Positions 26,168 to 34,609 of a stretch of DNA of 64,000 bases are shown one piece after another. Position 1 is the first letter of the stretch. Each line of letters starts with the position of its first letter. The stretch is from Mageeibacillus sp. UBA4314 (GTDB taxonomy: Bacteria; Bacillota; Clostridia; Saccharofermentanales; Saccharofermentanaceae), in assembly GCA_002394605.1 (NCBI GenBank), contig DGUI01000011.1, positions 62,001-126,000 of the forward strand, written 5' to 3'. The notes under the pieces are model-generated. The model was not told the origin of the DNA and ran no database searches. It saw nothing but the letters and a program-made list of their open reading frames with translations. Position numbers and translations under genes: made by a program.

Positions 26168-28669
26168 TCAAGGATTCTTGCAAACACCGTTCTTATCAAA
26201 CTTGTAAGTTTTCTTACCGATCTTAAGCGATTTTCCCTTCACCATCTTTGCATTAGAACCAAAGTAATACCATTTCTTACTCTTCTTGATCCATTTCTTC
26301 GTATAAGCTGTGCCATCTTTCTTCAGATAATACCAATCAGAACCGGCTTGCTTCCACCCCGACTTCTGCATCACACCCTTTGCAGAGAATACATAGTACT
26401 TTTTACTGATCTTCTTTGCACCTGTTACCATAAGACTTGTTGTCTTATCGAAATAGTACTTTTTCTTGCTGATCGTCTTCCAGCCTGTAACAGCTCCGTC
26501 CTGTGTGAAGTAGTACTTTGTACCGTCAGGATTCTTGTACCAGCCTGTCTTCAGAGCACCGGAATCAGCAAACCAGTAAAGCTTCTTGCTGATCTTCTTA
26601 ATGCCTGTCACCATCACTCCGGTCTTCTTATCAAAGTAATACTTAGACTTCTTGGAGTCTTTCTTGATCTCCTTCCAGCCCTTCACCATCTGACCGTCAA
26701 CAAAATAGAACTTATCGTAACCATTTGAGACCCAACCCTTATCAGGCACATCAATAGCCACAGTTGTGATAATGATAACAAGATCATCTGCAGGCTGAGC
26801 GATCTCATAAGTTCCTGTCTTTGAGATCTCAAGATCTTCTCCGTTAACAGTTATTGATTCGATCTTATTAAGTCCGATAGGTCTTACCGTAAGATTATAA
26901 ACAGTTCCTACAGTAGCATCTTCAGAATTCTCAATACCTTTAACCGTGACTGCATCGCTGTCGTACTGAACATCAACGGAATACTTAAGGGGCTGGAAAA
27001 CGCCTCTTACCTTTACACCGCTGGCAGGCATTGTAAACTTGCCGTCTTTAACGTTTACACGATGCCCAAAAGCATCTTCAACGTTATAGAACGAGAATTT
27101 GTAACCCTCTTCAGGAACATTATTCAGTTCAACGGTGTCTCCCATATGGGCAGTATCAACGGAAGATGTTACTTTACCTCCGTCTGATTTTATAATCTCG
27201 ATCTTGTAATCTGCCAATTTGACAGATGCCGAGATGATAACAGGTGATTCCGGCATAACAAAGCAGTAATCAAGACCGTCACCACTATAGGCAACATCAG
27301 CGCCGGCCGTCGTCTTGACAGTAAAAGAATCAAGTTCATAACCATCATCGGGAATGAAATTGAAGTTGACCTTATCACCCGGCTTTGCTGTTGTTTTATC
27401 AAGGTGAGTTGAACCATTGTCAAAAGCGTTAGCTATTATTGCGTACTCCTGTCCCATAAAATGGACCTTAGCATTATTAACAACCTGTGCTATAGGACGG
27501 CCGTTATGAGATAGCACATCAGATCTGTTATATATAGAATCTGTAGAGATGCTATACCACTCAGTTTCAGTTCCTCCAAAATACACGTCTTTAAGATCTG
27601 TGCATCCATCAAAAGCGGTATCGTCAATTCTCTTAACTGAATCAGGAATTGTAACAGACTCTAAAGATTTGCAAGATGCAAATGTACTGTATTCAATTTC
27701 TTTAACACCTGCAGGTATCTTAACAGACTCCAATCCTGATCCTTCAAAAGAATAGCCTTCAATTTTCTTTACAGATGAAGGGATATCCAACTTCTTAAGA
27801 GACGAACAACCATAGAAAGACAGATACTCAAGTGTTGTTACGCCGTCAGGAATATTAACATCATTTAAACTCTTACATCCACGGAACATACCCCAGTTGA
27901 TATTGTCACGACCTTTTTGAACTTTTGCTGTTTTCAAAGATTCATCACCAATTACAACAGTCTTATATGTGGAAGGGATATTGATCGAGCTGATATTGGT
28001 ACCTTGCAGGTAAAGCATATCAATTTTTGAAGGAAGTGATGAAACCAAATCACTCATGTCCACACCCCAATCAATCCGGAATTCTTTCATTTCATCTGGC
28101 AAAGAAAGTGTCTCAAGTTTAGGAAGACCATCAATATTTAGATTATCTATGCTGTCACATTCCAACCTAGTTAAATCAGGGCAATCGGAGATGCACAAAG
28201 AGTCAATTCCTTTAGGAATGCAATCGGTTGAAGTAATTGCAAATTGGTAGATACTAACATCGGAAAAACTTCCATCACCGAAGTCAATACTGTCAGTGTT
28301 ATTAAACCGAAGAAGACTAATGCTGGCATGAATAGACTCATCATCAAGTCTGTTAAGAACGACTTTCTTCGCATTGAGATGCTCATTTGCATCAAAATCG
28401 TTTATTCTGGAAGATGCATAATAGTTTAAAACGACTTCGTTTGCAGACTCGAGAACATCGTCAGATAATCTCCACAAACAACAGTCATTATAGTTTTCAT
28501 CAAGTGGTGTGATCTCAAGTTTACCATCTGAATCTAATGTCCAACTGTATTCGTATTCTACTGCACCAGAACTCACTATCGTCGAAGCAAACACCACATT
28601 CGAAGACAAAGCTGTCAGCAACATAACTGAAGCAACAGCACCCGATAACGACTTGATAAACTTGTTCAT
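26168..28669 (-). CDS. Secreted leucine-rich-repeat protein with C-terminal wall-binding repeats
   Basis: An 833-residue surface protein. A signal peptide (first ~29 residues, cutting near VVFAS) is followed by BspA-type LRR_5 repeats with the pattern ...LEYLSFYGCSSLKKLDIPSS... and SVTIPDSVKRIDDTAFDGC (about 150-390), then beta-rich modules resembling bacterial Ig-like/Big repeats (about 410-640). The C-terminus has about eight aromatic-Gly repeats such as GWKTISKKKYYFDKTTSLMV, like choline/glucan-binding CW repeats, which likely hold the protein on the wall. No sortase signal. ATG 28669 follows GAAGGAG. It lies 18 bases after rsfS and ends in a terminator. Ligand unknown. Confidence 0.9.
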   Translation of the reverse strand: MNKFIKSLSGAVASVMLLTALSSNVVFASTIVSSGAVEYEYSWTLDSDGKLEITPLDENYNDCCLWRLSDDVLESANEVVLNYYASSRINDFDANEHLNAKKVVLNRLDDESIHASISLLRFNNTDSIDFGDGSFSDVSIYQFAITSTDCIPKGIDSLCISDCPDLTRLECDSIDNLNIDGLPKLETLSLPDEMKEFRIDWGVDMSDLVSSLPSKIDMLYLQGTNISSINIPSTYKTVVIGDESLKTAKVQKGRDNINWGMFRGCKSLNDVNIPDGVTTLEYLSFYGCSSLKKLDIPSSVKKIEGYSFEGSGLESVKIPAGVKEIEYSTFASCKSLESVTIPDSVKRIDDTAFDGCTDLKDVYFGGTETEWYSISTDSIYNRSDVLSHNGRPIAQVVNNAKVHFMGQEYAIIANAFDNGSTHLDKTTAKPGDKVNFNFIPDDGYELDSFTVKTTAGADVAYSGDGLDYCFVMPESPVIISASVKLADYKIEIIKSDGGKVTSSVDTAHMGDTVELNNVPEEGYKFSFYNVEDAFGHRVNVKDGKFTMPASGVKVRGVFQPLKYSVDVQYDSDAVTVKGIENSEDATVGTVYNLTVRPIGLNKIESITVNGEDLEISKTGTYEIAQPADDLVIIITTVAIDVPDKGWVSNGYDKFYFVDGQMVKGWKEIKKDSKKSKYYFDKKTGVMVTGIKKISKKLYWFADSGALKTGWYKNPDGTKYYFTQDGAVTGWKTISKKKYYFDKTTSLMVTGAKKISKKYYVFSAKGVMQKSGWKQAGSDWYYLKKDGTAYTKKWIKKSKKWYYFGSNAKMVKGKSLKIGKKTYKFDKNGVCKNP

Positions 28670-28687
28670 CTTGATTTCTCCTTCAGA

Positions 28688-29029
28688 TCATTCCTTCACA
28701 GAACTCTTGGAAGCCCAGAGCATCTCAAGGTTATAATTAGCCCTCTCTTCAGGATGGAAGATATGAACTACAACGTCTTTGTAATCGAGAAGCAGCCACC
28801 TGTCACCTGATCTTCCTTCGATGTGGTCAGGATAGAGCTTGTATTCATTCTTGAGAACATACTCGACTTCGTCAGCCAGAGCCTTGATCTGTGTCGTGGA
28901 ATTACCGCTGGCAATGATAAAGTAGTCAGCAAGTGTCGTCTTGTCCTGTACATCGATGAGTTCGATGTCGATACCCTTCTTCGAATCAAGGATCTCCGTG
29001 ATCCTGGTTGCAAGTTCTTTTGATTCCAT
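28688..29029 (-). CDS. rsfS: Ribosomal silencing factor RsfS
   Basis: A 113-residue protein of the RsfS/Iojap family, which binds uL14 and keeps 50S and 30S subunits apart under starvation. The core TTLADYFIIASGNSTTQIKA and RWLLLDYKDVVVHIFHPEERANYNLE is fully conserved. ATG 29027-29029 follows TTTGGAGG; a 19-codon longer frame was rejected. Standing 40 bases after nadD-yqeK, the usual gene order in Firmicutes. Confidence 0.97.
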   Translation of the reverse strand: MESKELATRITEILDSKKGIDIELIDVQDKTTLADYFIIASGNSTTQIKALADEVEYVLKNEYKLYPDHIEGRSGDRWLLLDYKDVVVHIFHPEERANYNLEMLWASKSSVKE

Positions 29030-29069
29030 AAAGCCTCCAAATATATTGATAATCTGATTATAGCATAGA

Positions 29070-30290
29070 TCAAAGACCGAGATCACTCATAAAATCAAGC
29101 GTCACCGGATGTATGGCTCTACCCTTGCGCTTAAACTTATCTGCCACCGATAATACGCAGAGCTTAAGTGATGCATCAAGGTCAGATGGCGCAAGTCTCC
29201 TCATCTCAGTCAGGTCCGTATAAGTCCTGGACGGTTCGATCTTATCTGCGAGATAAACGATCTTATCGAGAATTGTTGCACCGCCCCTTCCTGTCGTATG
29301 GTAAGTGATCGCATCAAGGATCTCCTTATCGTCTATGCCGAACATCGTACGTGCCATGTAAGCTCCGGCCGGTGAATGCAAAAGCTTGTCATCGACAAAT
29401 AGATCTCCGCACACGGCCTTTGCCATCTTCTTCTGTTCATCCATGGGAAGCTCCTTGGCACAATCGTGGAGAGTGCCGGCGATAAGCGCCTTATCACAGT
29501 CCTCGCCATGATCATGAGCAAGCTTTGCTGACAACAGGCCGACATTCAGAGTATGAAGCAGGCGCTTACCTGACAGATAGGGATAAAGCTTAACTGCATG
29601 ATCGTAGAACTTCATACAAGCCTCATCTGAACAATGATCGAGTGCTTTTACCGTATTATAGATATCGTGGGTTGCGATAAACTCCTGAACAACCCCGGGC
29701 AGCTTATCATATGCCCCTTCCATCTTGATCTCAGATGAAGCCTGATCCACGCCGCTCATCTCGAAAGTGGCGATGTCGCACCCGAACAGGCTCTTAAGCC
29801 TTGCTCCCTGTTCGTATATGTCGGTATCATCACCTGCGCGCTTTGCGACGAGCAAAGCAACATAAGATAAGATCTCTTCTGGTTTATACCACTTGTCGAA
29901 CGTCGGAAGGATATCAGACCCGCACAGCCAGAAGAACTGATGACGCTCAGCAGCTGCTTCACCTGATATGCCGTTCTTCATCAGGAAAGGTATGATAAAG
30001 CTGTCACTTACAACCTTCCTGACAGTATTTACGGTATAAGATATTCCTTCAAAACCGAATTCAACATCGCTGACAAAGACATTTTCCTTAAAAGTATCAC
30101 TGATGACCTGCCTGGTCATATAATACCTGTAAGGGGCGGGGATCAGGATACGTCCACGCTTGAAACTATTATTCACGGTAGGAATGACAATAACGATATC
30201 ACAGGTCCCAGAGCCTAAGGAATCCCTGATGAGTTCGATATGTCCATAGTGAACCGGATCGAATGAACCGCCGAACAGAGCGATCCTCAT
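29070..30290 (-). CDS. nadD: NadD-YqeK fusion: nicotinate-nucleotide adenylyltransferase plus HD hydrolase
   Basis: A 406-residue two-domain protein. Residues 1-~210 are NadD: GGSFDPVHYGH with its nucleotide-binding HxGH, FGFEGISYTVNTV and FWLCGSDILPTFDKW, making deamido-NAD from NaMN and ATP. Residues ~220-406 are the YqeK HD domain: HTLNVGLLSAKLA, GTLHDCAKEL, HSPAGAYMA, AITYHTTGRGG and LADKIEPSR; YqeK homologues hydrolyse diadenosine tetraphosphate. In B. subtilis the two are separate adjacent genes (nadD-yqeK-rsfS), so the fusion removes one stop while keeping order. It starts one base after the purD stop. Confidence 0.95.
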   Translation of the reverse strand: MRIALFGGSFDPVHYGHIELIRDSLGSGTCDIVIVIPTVNNSFKRGRILIPAPYRYYMTRQVISDTFKENVFVSDVEFGFEGISYTVNTVRKVVSDSFIIPFLMKNGISGEAAAERHQFFWLCGSDILPTFDKWYKPEEILSYVALLVAKRAGDDTDIYEQGARLKSLFGCDIATFEMSGVDQASSEIKMEGAYDKLPGVVQEFIATHDIYNTVKALDHCSDEACMKFYDHAVKLYPYLSGKRLLHTLNVGLLSAKLAHDHGEDCDKALIAGTLHDCAKELPMDEQKKMAKAVCGDLFVDDKLLHSPAGAYMARTMFGIDDKEILDAITYHTTGRGGATILDKIVYLADKIEPSRTYTDLTEMRRLAPSDLDASLKLCVLSVADKFKRKGRAIHPVTLDFMSDLGL

Positions 30291-30291
30291 A

Positions 30292-31545
30292 TCAGCCTAA
30301 AGTCCTTCCGATATCAGTCCTGTAGTGCATGTCCTGGAAGCTGATCTTCTTAACGCCTTCGTAAGCACCGTCGATAGCTTCATCAAGCGTGTCACCCTCA
30401 TCATATACGCAGAGGACACGTCCGCCGTTTGTTACGATCTTGCCGTCATTCAGGGCTGTACCTGCCTGGAAAACAAGCTTGCCGCATGTATCGATGCCGG
30501 AGATCTCATATCCCTTCTTATAGCTCTCAGGATAACCTCCGGATGCCATGACAACGACGCATGAACACTTTTTCTTCCACTTGATATCCATCTTATCTAA
30601 TGTTCCGTCGATAGTTGCATTGATGATGTCGATGAAGTCTGTCTCGAGGAGCGGCAGGATCGCCTGTACTTCAGGATCACCAAACCTGCAGTTATACTCA
30701 ACGACCTTAGCACCGTCCTTTGTGAGCATAAGACCAAAGTAGATAACGCCCTTGAACGGTCTTCCCTCAGCCTTGAGTGCTTCAACAGTAGGCTGGATGA
30801 TCGTAGATCTGATCTTCGCCATATCTTCATCTGTAAGATCGGCACCGGGTGTAACTGCACCCATACCGCCCGTATTAAGACCTTCATCGTGGTCATAAGC
30901 TCTCTTGTGGTCTCTTGAGGAGATCATGGGAACAGCGATATTACCATCGGAGAAAGCAAGGATCGTGAGCTCAGGTCCTACCATGCATTCCTCGATAACG
31001 ACAGTGGAACCGGCATCGCCGAACTTCTTGTCGCCCATCATCTGATGAACGGCTGTCTTTGCTTCTTCCAAAGTCTGTGCGATGATAACGCCCTTACCAA
31101 GTGCCAGACCGTCGCACTTCAATACGATGGGCATCTCCTGAGACTCAAGATACTCACATGCCTTGGCCTCATCGTCAAAAAGCTCGTACTTGGCCGTAGG
31201 GATGTTGTACTTTTTCATGAGGTTCTTGGAGAAAGCCTTGGATGCCTCGATTATAGCAGCCTTAGCAGACGGACCAAACGCCCTGATGCCATTATCATTA
31301 AGCTTATCAACAAGTCCTAATGCCAGCGGATCTTCAGGAGCGACTACAACAAGATCAAACTTGTTGTCCTTGGCATAATCAACGATCTTATCCACTTCAG
31401 TAGCCTTGATCGGAACACATGTGGCAATGGAAGCGATGCCGCCGTTACCGGGACAGCAGTAGAGTTCATCAACTCTACCCGTCTGCTTGAGCTTCCAGCA
31501 GATAACATGCTCTCTTCCGCCGCTGCCTACTACTAATACTTTCAT
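30292..31545 (-). CDS. purD: Phosphoribosylamine-glycine ligase
   Basis: A 417-residue GAR synthetase, step two of purine synthesis (phosphoribosylamine + glycine + ATP to GAR). ATP-grasp signs are clear: MKVLVVGSGGREHVICWKL, P-loop-like LKCDGLALGKGVII, HKRAYDHDEGLNTGGMGA and EYNCRFGDPEVQAILPLL. ATG 31543-31545 follows GGAGG. It is set off from the other pur genes by a small membrane-protein gene and a 59-base gap with no clear terminator. Confidence 0.97.
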   Translation of the reverse strand: MKVLVVGSGGREHVICWKLKQTGRVDELYCCPGNGGIASIATCVPIKATEVDKIVDYAKDNKFDLVVVAPEDPLALGLVDKLNDNGIRAFGPSAKAAIIEASKAFSKNLMKKYNIPTAKYELFDDEAKACEYLESQEMPIVLKCDGLALGKGVIIAQTLEEAKTAVHQMMGDKKFGDAGSTVVIEECMVGPELTILAFSDGNIAVPMISSRDHKRAYDHDEGLNTGGMGAVTPGADLTDEDMAKIRSTIIQPTVEALKAEGRPFKGVIYFGLMLTKDGAKVVEYNCRFGDPEVQAILPLLETDFIDIINATIDGTLDKMDIKWKKKCSCVVVMASGGYPESYKKGYEISGIDTCGKLVFQAGTALNDGKIVTNGGRVLCVYDEGDTLDEAIDGAYEGVKKISFQDMHYRTDIGRTLG

Positions 31546-31604
31546 TCGTATAACCTCCGGATATCAATACTTTCAATGATATAAGTCTAAAACGATCAAC
31601 TGCA

Positions 31605-32036
31605 TCAGTTTCCGCCGCCAAAGAGCTTTGCAAGAGGTCCGACAACATTTGCAAGGTCATCGATGGCCTGATTGAGCTTGGCGATATCGATCTTATTGAT
31701 CTCAGTAAGAGCGCTGTTAACAGACTCCGTATTATCAACTACGACACTGTTTACATTTGAAGTCATCGTGTCAATACCGCTCAATGTGGTCTGCGCCTGC
31801 TCTATAGTTACCTGTGCATTCTCTACCATTACCGTACAATCCTTGAGGGCTGAATCGATATTGTTAAGAGAGTTGATCGCAAACGGGATAAGTATGGCAA
31901 AAGCGATCGCAAACACAGCAGCGATCGTAAAACCTGATACCGCTGCAAGAAGGCCGCGTCTTGCGTCCTTCTCCTGAGCCTTGAGCATCTCAACGAGCAG
32001 ATCGTGATCTGTCATTTCAGCATAATTCTTTGCCAT
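31605..32036 (-). CDS. Small membrane protein with coiled coil, unknown function
   Basis: A 143-residue protein: a short acidic/basic cytoplasmic N-terminus, one transmembrane helix (about 29-56, LAAVSGFTIAAVFAIAFAILIPFAI), then a Thr/Val/Asn-rich helical region with heptad character and a Gly-rich end (LFGGGN). The layout resembles DUF948-type proteins. ATG follows GTAGGAGGG. It sits inside the purine gene run between purH and purD, 31 and 59 bases away; whether it has a purine role is unknown. Confidence 0.75.
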   Translation of the reverse strand: MAKNYAEMTDHDLLVEMLKAQEKDARRGLLAAVSGFTIAAVFAIAFAILIPFAINSLNNIDSALKDCTVMVENAQVTIEQAQTTLSGIDTMTSNVNSVVVDNTESVNSALTEINKIDIAKLNQAIDDLANVVGPLAKLFGGGN

Positions 32037-32067
32037 AGTGTATCCCTCCTACAGATTTTCGAAAGTA

Positions 32068-33249
32068 TTAGTGATGGAAGAGCCTGATCTTCGTGAATGC
32101 CATAGCGATATCATACTTGTTGCAAGTCATGATGACATGGTCGTCACGGATCGAACCACCGGGCTCGGCAATATACTTAACGCCGCTCTTGTGAGCTCTC
32201 TCGATATTGTCACCAAACGGGAAGAAAGCATCAGAACCAACGGAAACGTCCGTATTCTTTGCGATCCACTCCTTCTTCTCTTCTCTTGTAAGAACTTCAG
32301 GCTTAACCTTAAAGAGTGTCTGCCATGTGCCTTCAGCCAATACATCCTCGTACTCTTCAGAGATATAAACATCGATCGTGTTGTCCCTGTCAGGTCTTCT
32401 GATGTCGTCAACAAACTGAAGTCCCATGACCTTAGGGTGCTGTCTGAGCCACCAGTTATCAGCCTTGTTGCCTGCAAGCCTTGTGCAGTGAATCCTGGAC
32501 TGCTGGCCGGCACCGATACCGATCGCCTGACCGTCCTTAACATAGCAGACTGAGTTGGACTGCGTGTACTTAAGCGTGATGAGGGCGATAAGAAGGTCGA
32601 TCTTCTTATCGTCAGGGATAACCTTATTATCGGTTACGACATCAGAGAGCATCTCTGAATCGATCTTAAGGTCATTTCTGCCCTGCTCGAAAGTAACGCC
32701 ATAAACCTGCTTGCGCTCGATAGCCTGGGGAACATAATCCGTATCGATCTTGATAACGTTATATGTACCCTTCCGCTTTGTCTTGAGGATCTCAAGAGCC
32801 TCATCTGTATAATCAGGAGCGATGATGCCGTCTGAAACCTCTCTGGCGAGCATCTTTGCGACGATGGCATCACATGTATCAGACAGAGCTACGAAGTCAC
32901 CGTATGAAGACATCCTGTCTGCGCCTCTTGCCCTTGCATAAGCAGCCGCGATAGGAGACAGCTCACCGAGATCATCAACGAAATAGATCTTAGCTTCTGT
33001 ATCGGACAGGGGACGTCCTACGGCAGCTCCTGCGGGAGAGACATGCTTAAAGGAAGTTGCAGAAGGCAGGCCTGTGGCAGCCTTAAGTTCCTTAACGAGC
33101 TGATAACCGTTGAACGCGTCCAGAAGATTGATATATCCGGGCTTGCCGTTCAAAACTGTGATGGGTAATTCAGAACCGTCTTCCATGAAGATCCTGGAAG
33201 GCTTCTGATTAGGGTTACATCCGTACTTGAGTTCCATTGCGTTTGCCAT
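32068..33249 (-). CDS. purH: AICAR transformylase, stand-alone (PurH without IMP cyclohydrolase domain)
   Basis: A 393-residue AICAR formyltransferase. Normal bacterial PurH is about 510-520 residues with an N-terminal MGS-like IMP cyclohydrolase domain; here the protein begins directly with MELKYGCNPNQKP, the start of the transformylase. Catalytic Lys68-His69 in SFKHVSPAGAAVG and the C-terminal DAFFPFGDNIERAHKSGVKYI and DDHVIMTCNKYDIAM are conserved. It transfers a formyl group from 10-formyl-THF to AICAR. The missing cyclisation step is supplied by the PurO-like gene 14 bases upstream. ATG 33249 follows GAGGTG. Confidence 0.95.
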   Translation of the reverse strand: MANAMELKYGCNPNQKPSRIFMEDGSELPITVLNGKPGYINLLDAFNGYQLVKELKAATGLPSATSFKHVSPAGAAVGRPLSDTEAKIYFVDDLGELSPIAAAYARARGADRMSSYGDFVALSDTCDAIVAKMLAREVSDGIIAPDYTDEALEILKTKRKGTYNVIKIDTDYVPQAIERKQVYGVTFEQGRNDLKIDSEMLSDVVTDNKVIPDDKKIDLLIALITLKYTQSNSVCYVKDGQAIGIGAGQQSRIHCTRLAGNKADNWWLRQHPKVMGLQFVDDIRRPDRDNTIDVYISEEYEDVLAEGTWQTLFKVKPEVLTREEKKEWIAKNTDVSVGSDAFFPFGDNIERAHKSGVKYIAEPGGSIRDDHVIMTCNKYDIAMAFTKIRLFHH

Positions 33250-33263
33250 GTCTGCACCTCACA

Positions 33264-33977
33264 TTAAGTATTTTTATTTATGATCCTGACATCGCTCTCA
33301 CCGGTTGCGATATCAGTATAGTTAACGTATAAGGAAACCTTATTGTCAGCATTAAGGCTCTCCCAGATCTCACTTGTGAACTCATTGATCTTATCGGGGA
33401 TCTCAACTTTCTCAGGTTCGCCTGTAAAGCTGGGCAAAGGACTGCCGTCACCCATGTATGTATGGATGAACCTTCCCTCGCCGCTGATGGGAGCAAAGTA
33501 CTGGTAAGTAAAACGCTCGCAGGAATCAGGATTGCCTTCTGATGACTTAAGGATGCTGAGCTCATAGCCGTACTTGCCGTCTGCGAAATGCATGATGCCG
33601 GAGATCCTCGGAGTATAGTTAGGAGCATCGTCCTCGAACTCCCTTGTTCTCAAAGCCTCTTCGAAAGTCTTGCCCTCAGCGACAAAATCCCTGATCGTAT
33701 CAGTCTGGTCACCATTCGTAACGATAAGATCGCTTCCGATCTTCCTTACAGGATGATAGATGATAAGATGGGGATCGGTCAGGAGAGAAGGATCGAAGGC
33801 CTCTGTCTTGATCCCGTCTTCAGTAGCTGTAAAGACACGGTTACGTGAATTAACGCTCCTGCCCATAATGAAGTAAGCTGTAACAGCATACTTGCCGTTC
33901 ATCGACTTGCCGATAACGATACCCCTTCCGGGATAAGATGTCTTGCTGAGTAATCCGGACAGATTTTCAATTGCCAT
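33264..33977 (-). CDS. purO: PurO-type IMP cyclohydrolase
   Basis: A 237-residue protein matching the archaeal-type IMP cyclohydrolase family (PurO, PF07826-like): YPGRGIVIGKSMNGKYAVTA, FIMGRSVNSRNRVF, ITHP-like LIIYHPVRKIGSDLIVTNGDQTD and DDAPNYTPRISGIM are typical family segments. It would close the ring of FAICAR to give IMP, the last step of the pathway. Neighbouring purN (6 bases upstream) and the transformylase-only PurH (14 bases downstream) support this strongly. ATG 33977 follows GGAGTGAAGAATT. Confidence 0.9.
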   Translation of the reverse strand: MAIENLSGLLSKTSYPGRGIVIGKSMNGKYAVTAYFIMGRSVNSRNRVFTATEDGIKTEAFDPSLLTDPHLIIYHPVRKIGSDLIVTNGDQTDTIRDFVAEGKTFEEALRTREFEDDAPNYTPRISGIMHFADGKYGYELSILKSSEGNPDSCERFTYQYFAPISGEGRFIHTYMGDGSPLPSFTGEPEKVEIPDKINEFTSEIWESLNADNKVSLYVNYTDIATGESDVRIINKNT

Positions 33978-33983
33978 AATTCT

Positions 33984-34607
33984 TCACTCCTTAACGCATG
34001 CAATATTATTCTCTATTGTAACCTTACCGTCAGCGATAAGCCTTATCGCCTTGGGTAAAATAACCTGTTCACACTCCTTCATGATGCGCTGCTGCAGGAT
34101 CTCAGGCGTATCGCCCGGAAGGACTTCAACAGACTTCTGAAGGATGATGGGACCTTCATCATAGTTCTCGTTCACATAGTGCACAGTAGCACCGGACACC
34201 TTGACACCTCTGGCCAAAGCAGCCTTATGCGGCTTGATCCCGTACATACCGGCCCCGCAGAAGCTCGGGATCAAAGCTGGATGGATATTGATTATCCTGT
34301 TGGAATATGCCTTTACGGTCTTCTCACCTAACAGTGACAGATAACCGGCAAGAACAATGAGTTCAGCACCGGACTTCTTCACCGTATCAAGAACTGTCTG
34401 ATCCCATTCATCTCTTGAAGCAAAATCCTTCACGGAGAGAACTGTTGAAGGGATGTCATGATCCTTGGCTCTCGTCAGCGCATATGCATTACCGTTAGAT
34501 GCAACGACAAGACTGATCTCAACGCCTGCAAGATAACCGCTGGCGATGTTATCTATAATGGCCTGAAGGTTTGTTCCGCCTCCTGATACAAAAACCGCGA
34601 TCTTCAT
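33984..34607 (-). CDS. purN: Phosphoribosylglycinamide formyltransferase
   Basis: A 207-residue folate-dependent GAR transformylase, step three of purine synthesis. Motifs: KIAVFVSGGGTNLQAI (phosphate site), catalytic Asn/His in NIHPALIPSF and Asp in ENYDEGPII. Of two close starts, ATG 34605-34607 has the better spacing (seven bases) from GGAG; the other ATG (34611-34613) overlaps the purF stop. Translational coupling with purF is likely. Confidence 0.96.
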   Translation of the reverse strand: MKIAVFVSGGGTNLQAIIDNIASGYLAGVEISLVVASNGNAYALTRAKDHDIPSTVLSVKDFASRDEWDQTVLDTVKKSGAELIVLAGYLSLLGEKTVKAYSNRIINIHPALIPSFCGAGMYGIKPHKAALARGVKVSGATVHYVNENYDEGPIILQKSVEVLPGDTPEILQQRIMKECEQVILPKAIRLIADGKVTIENNIACVKE

Positions 34608-34609
34608 GA

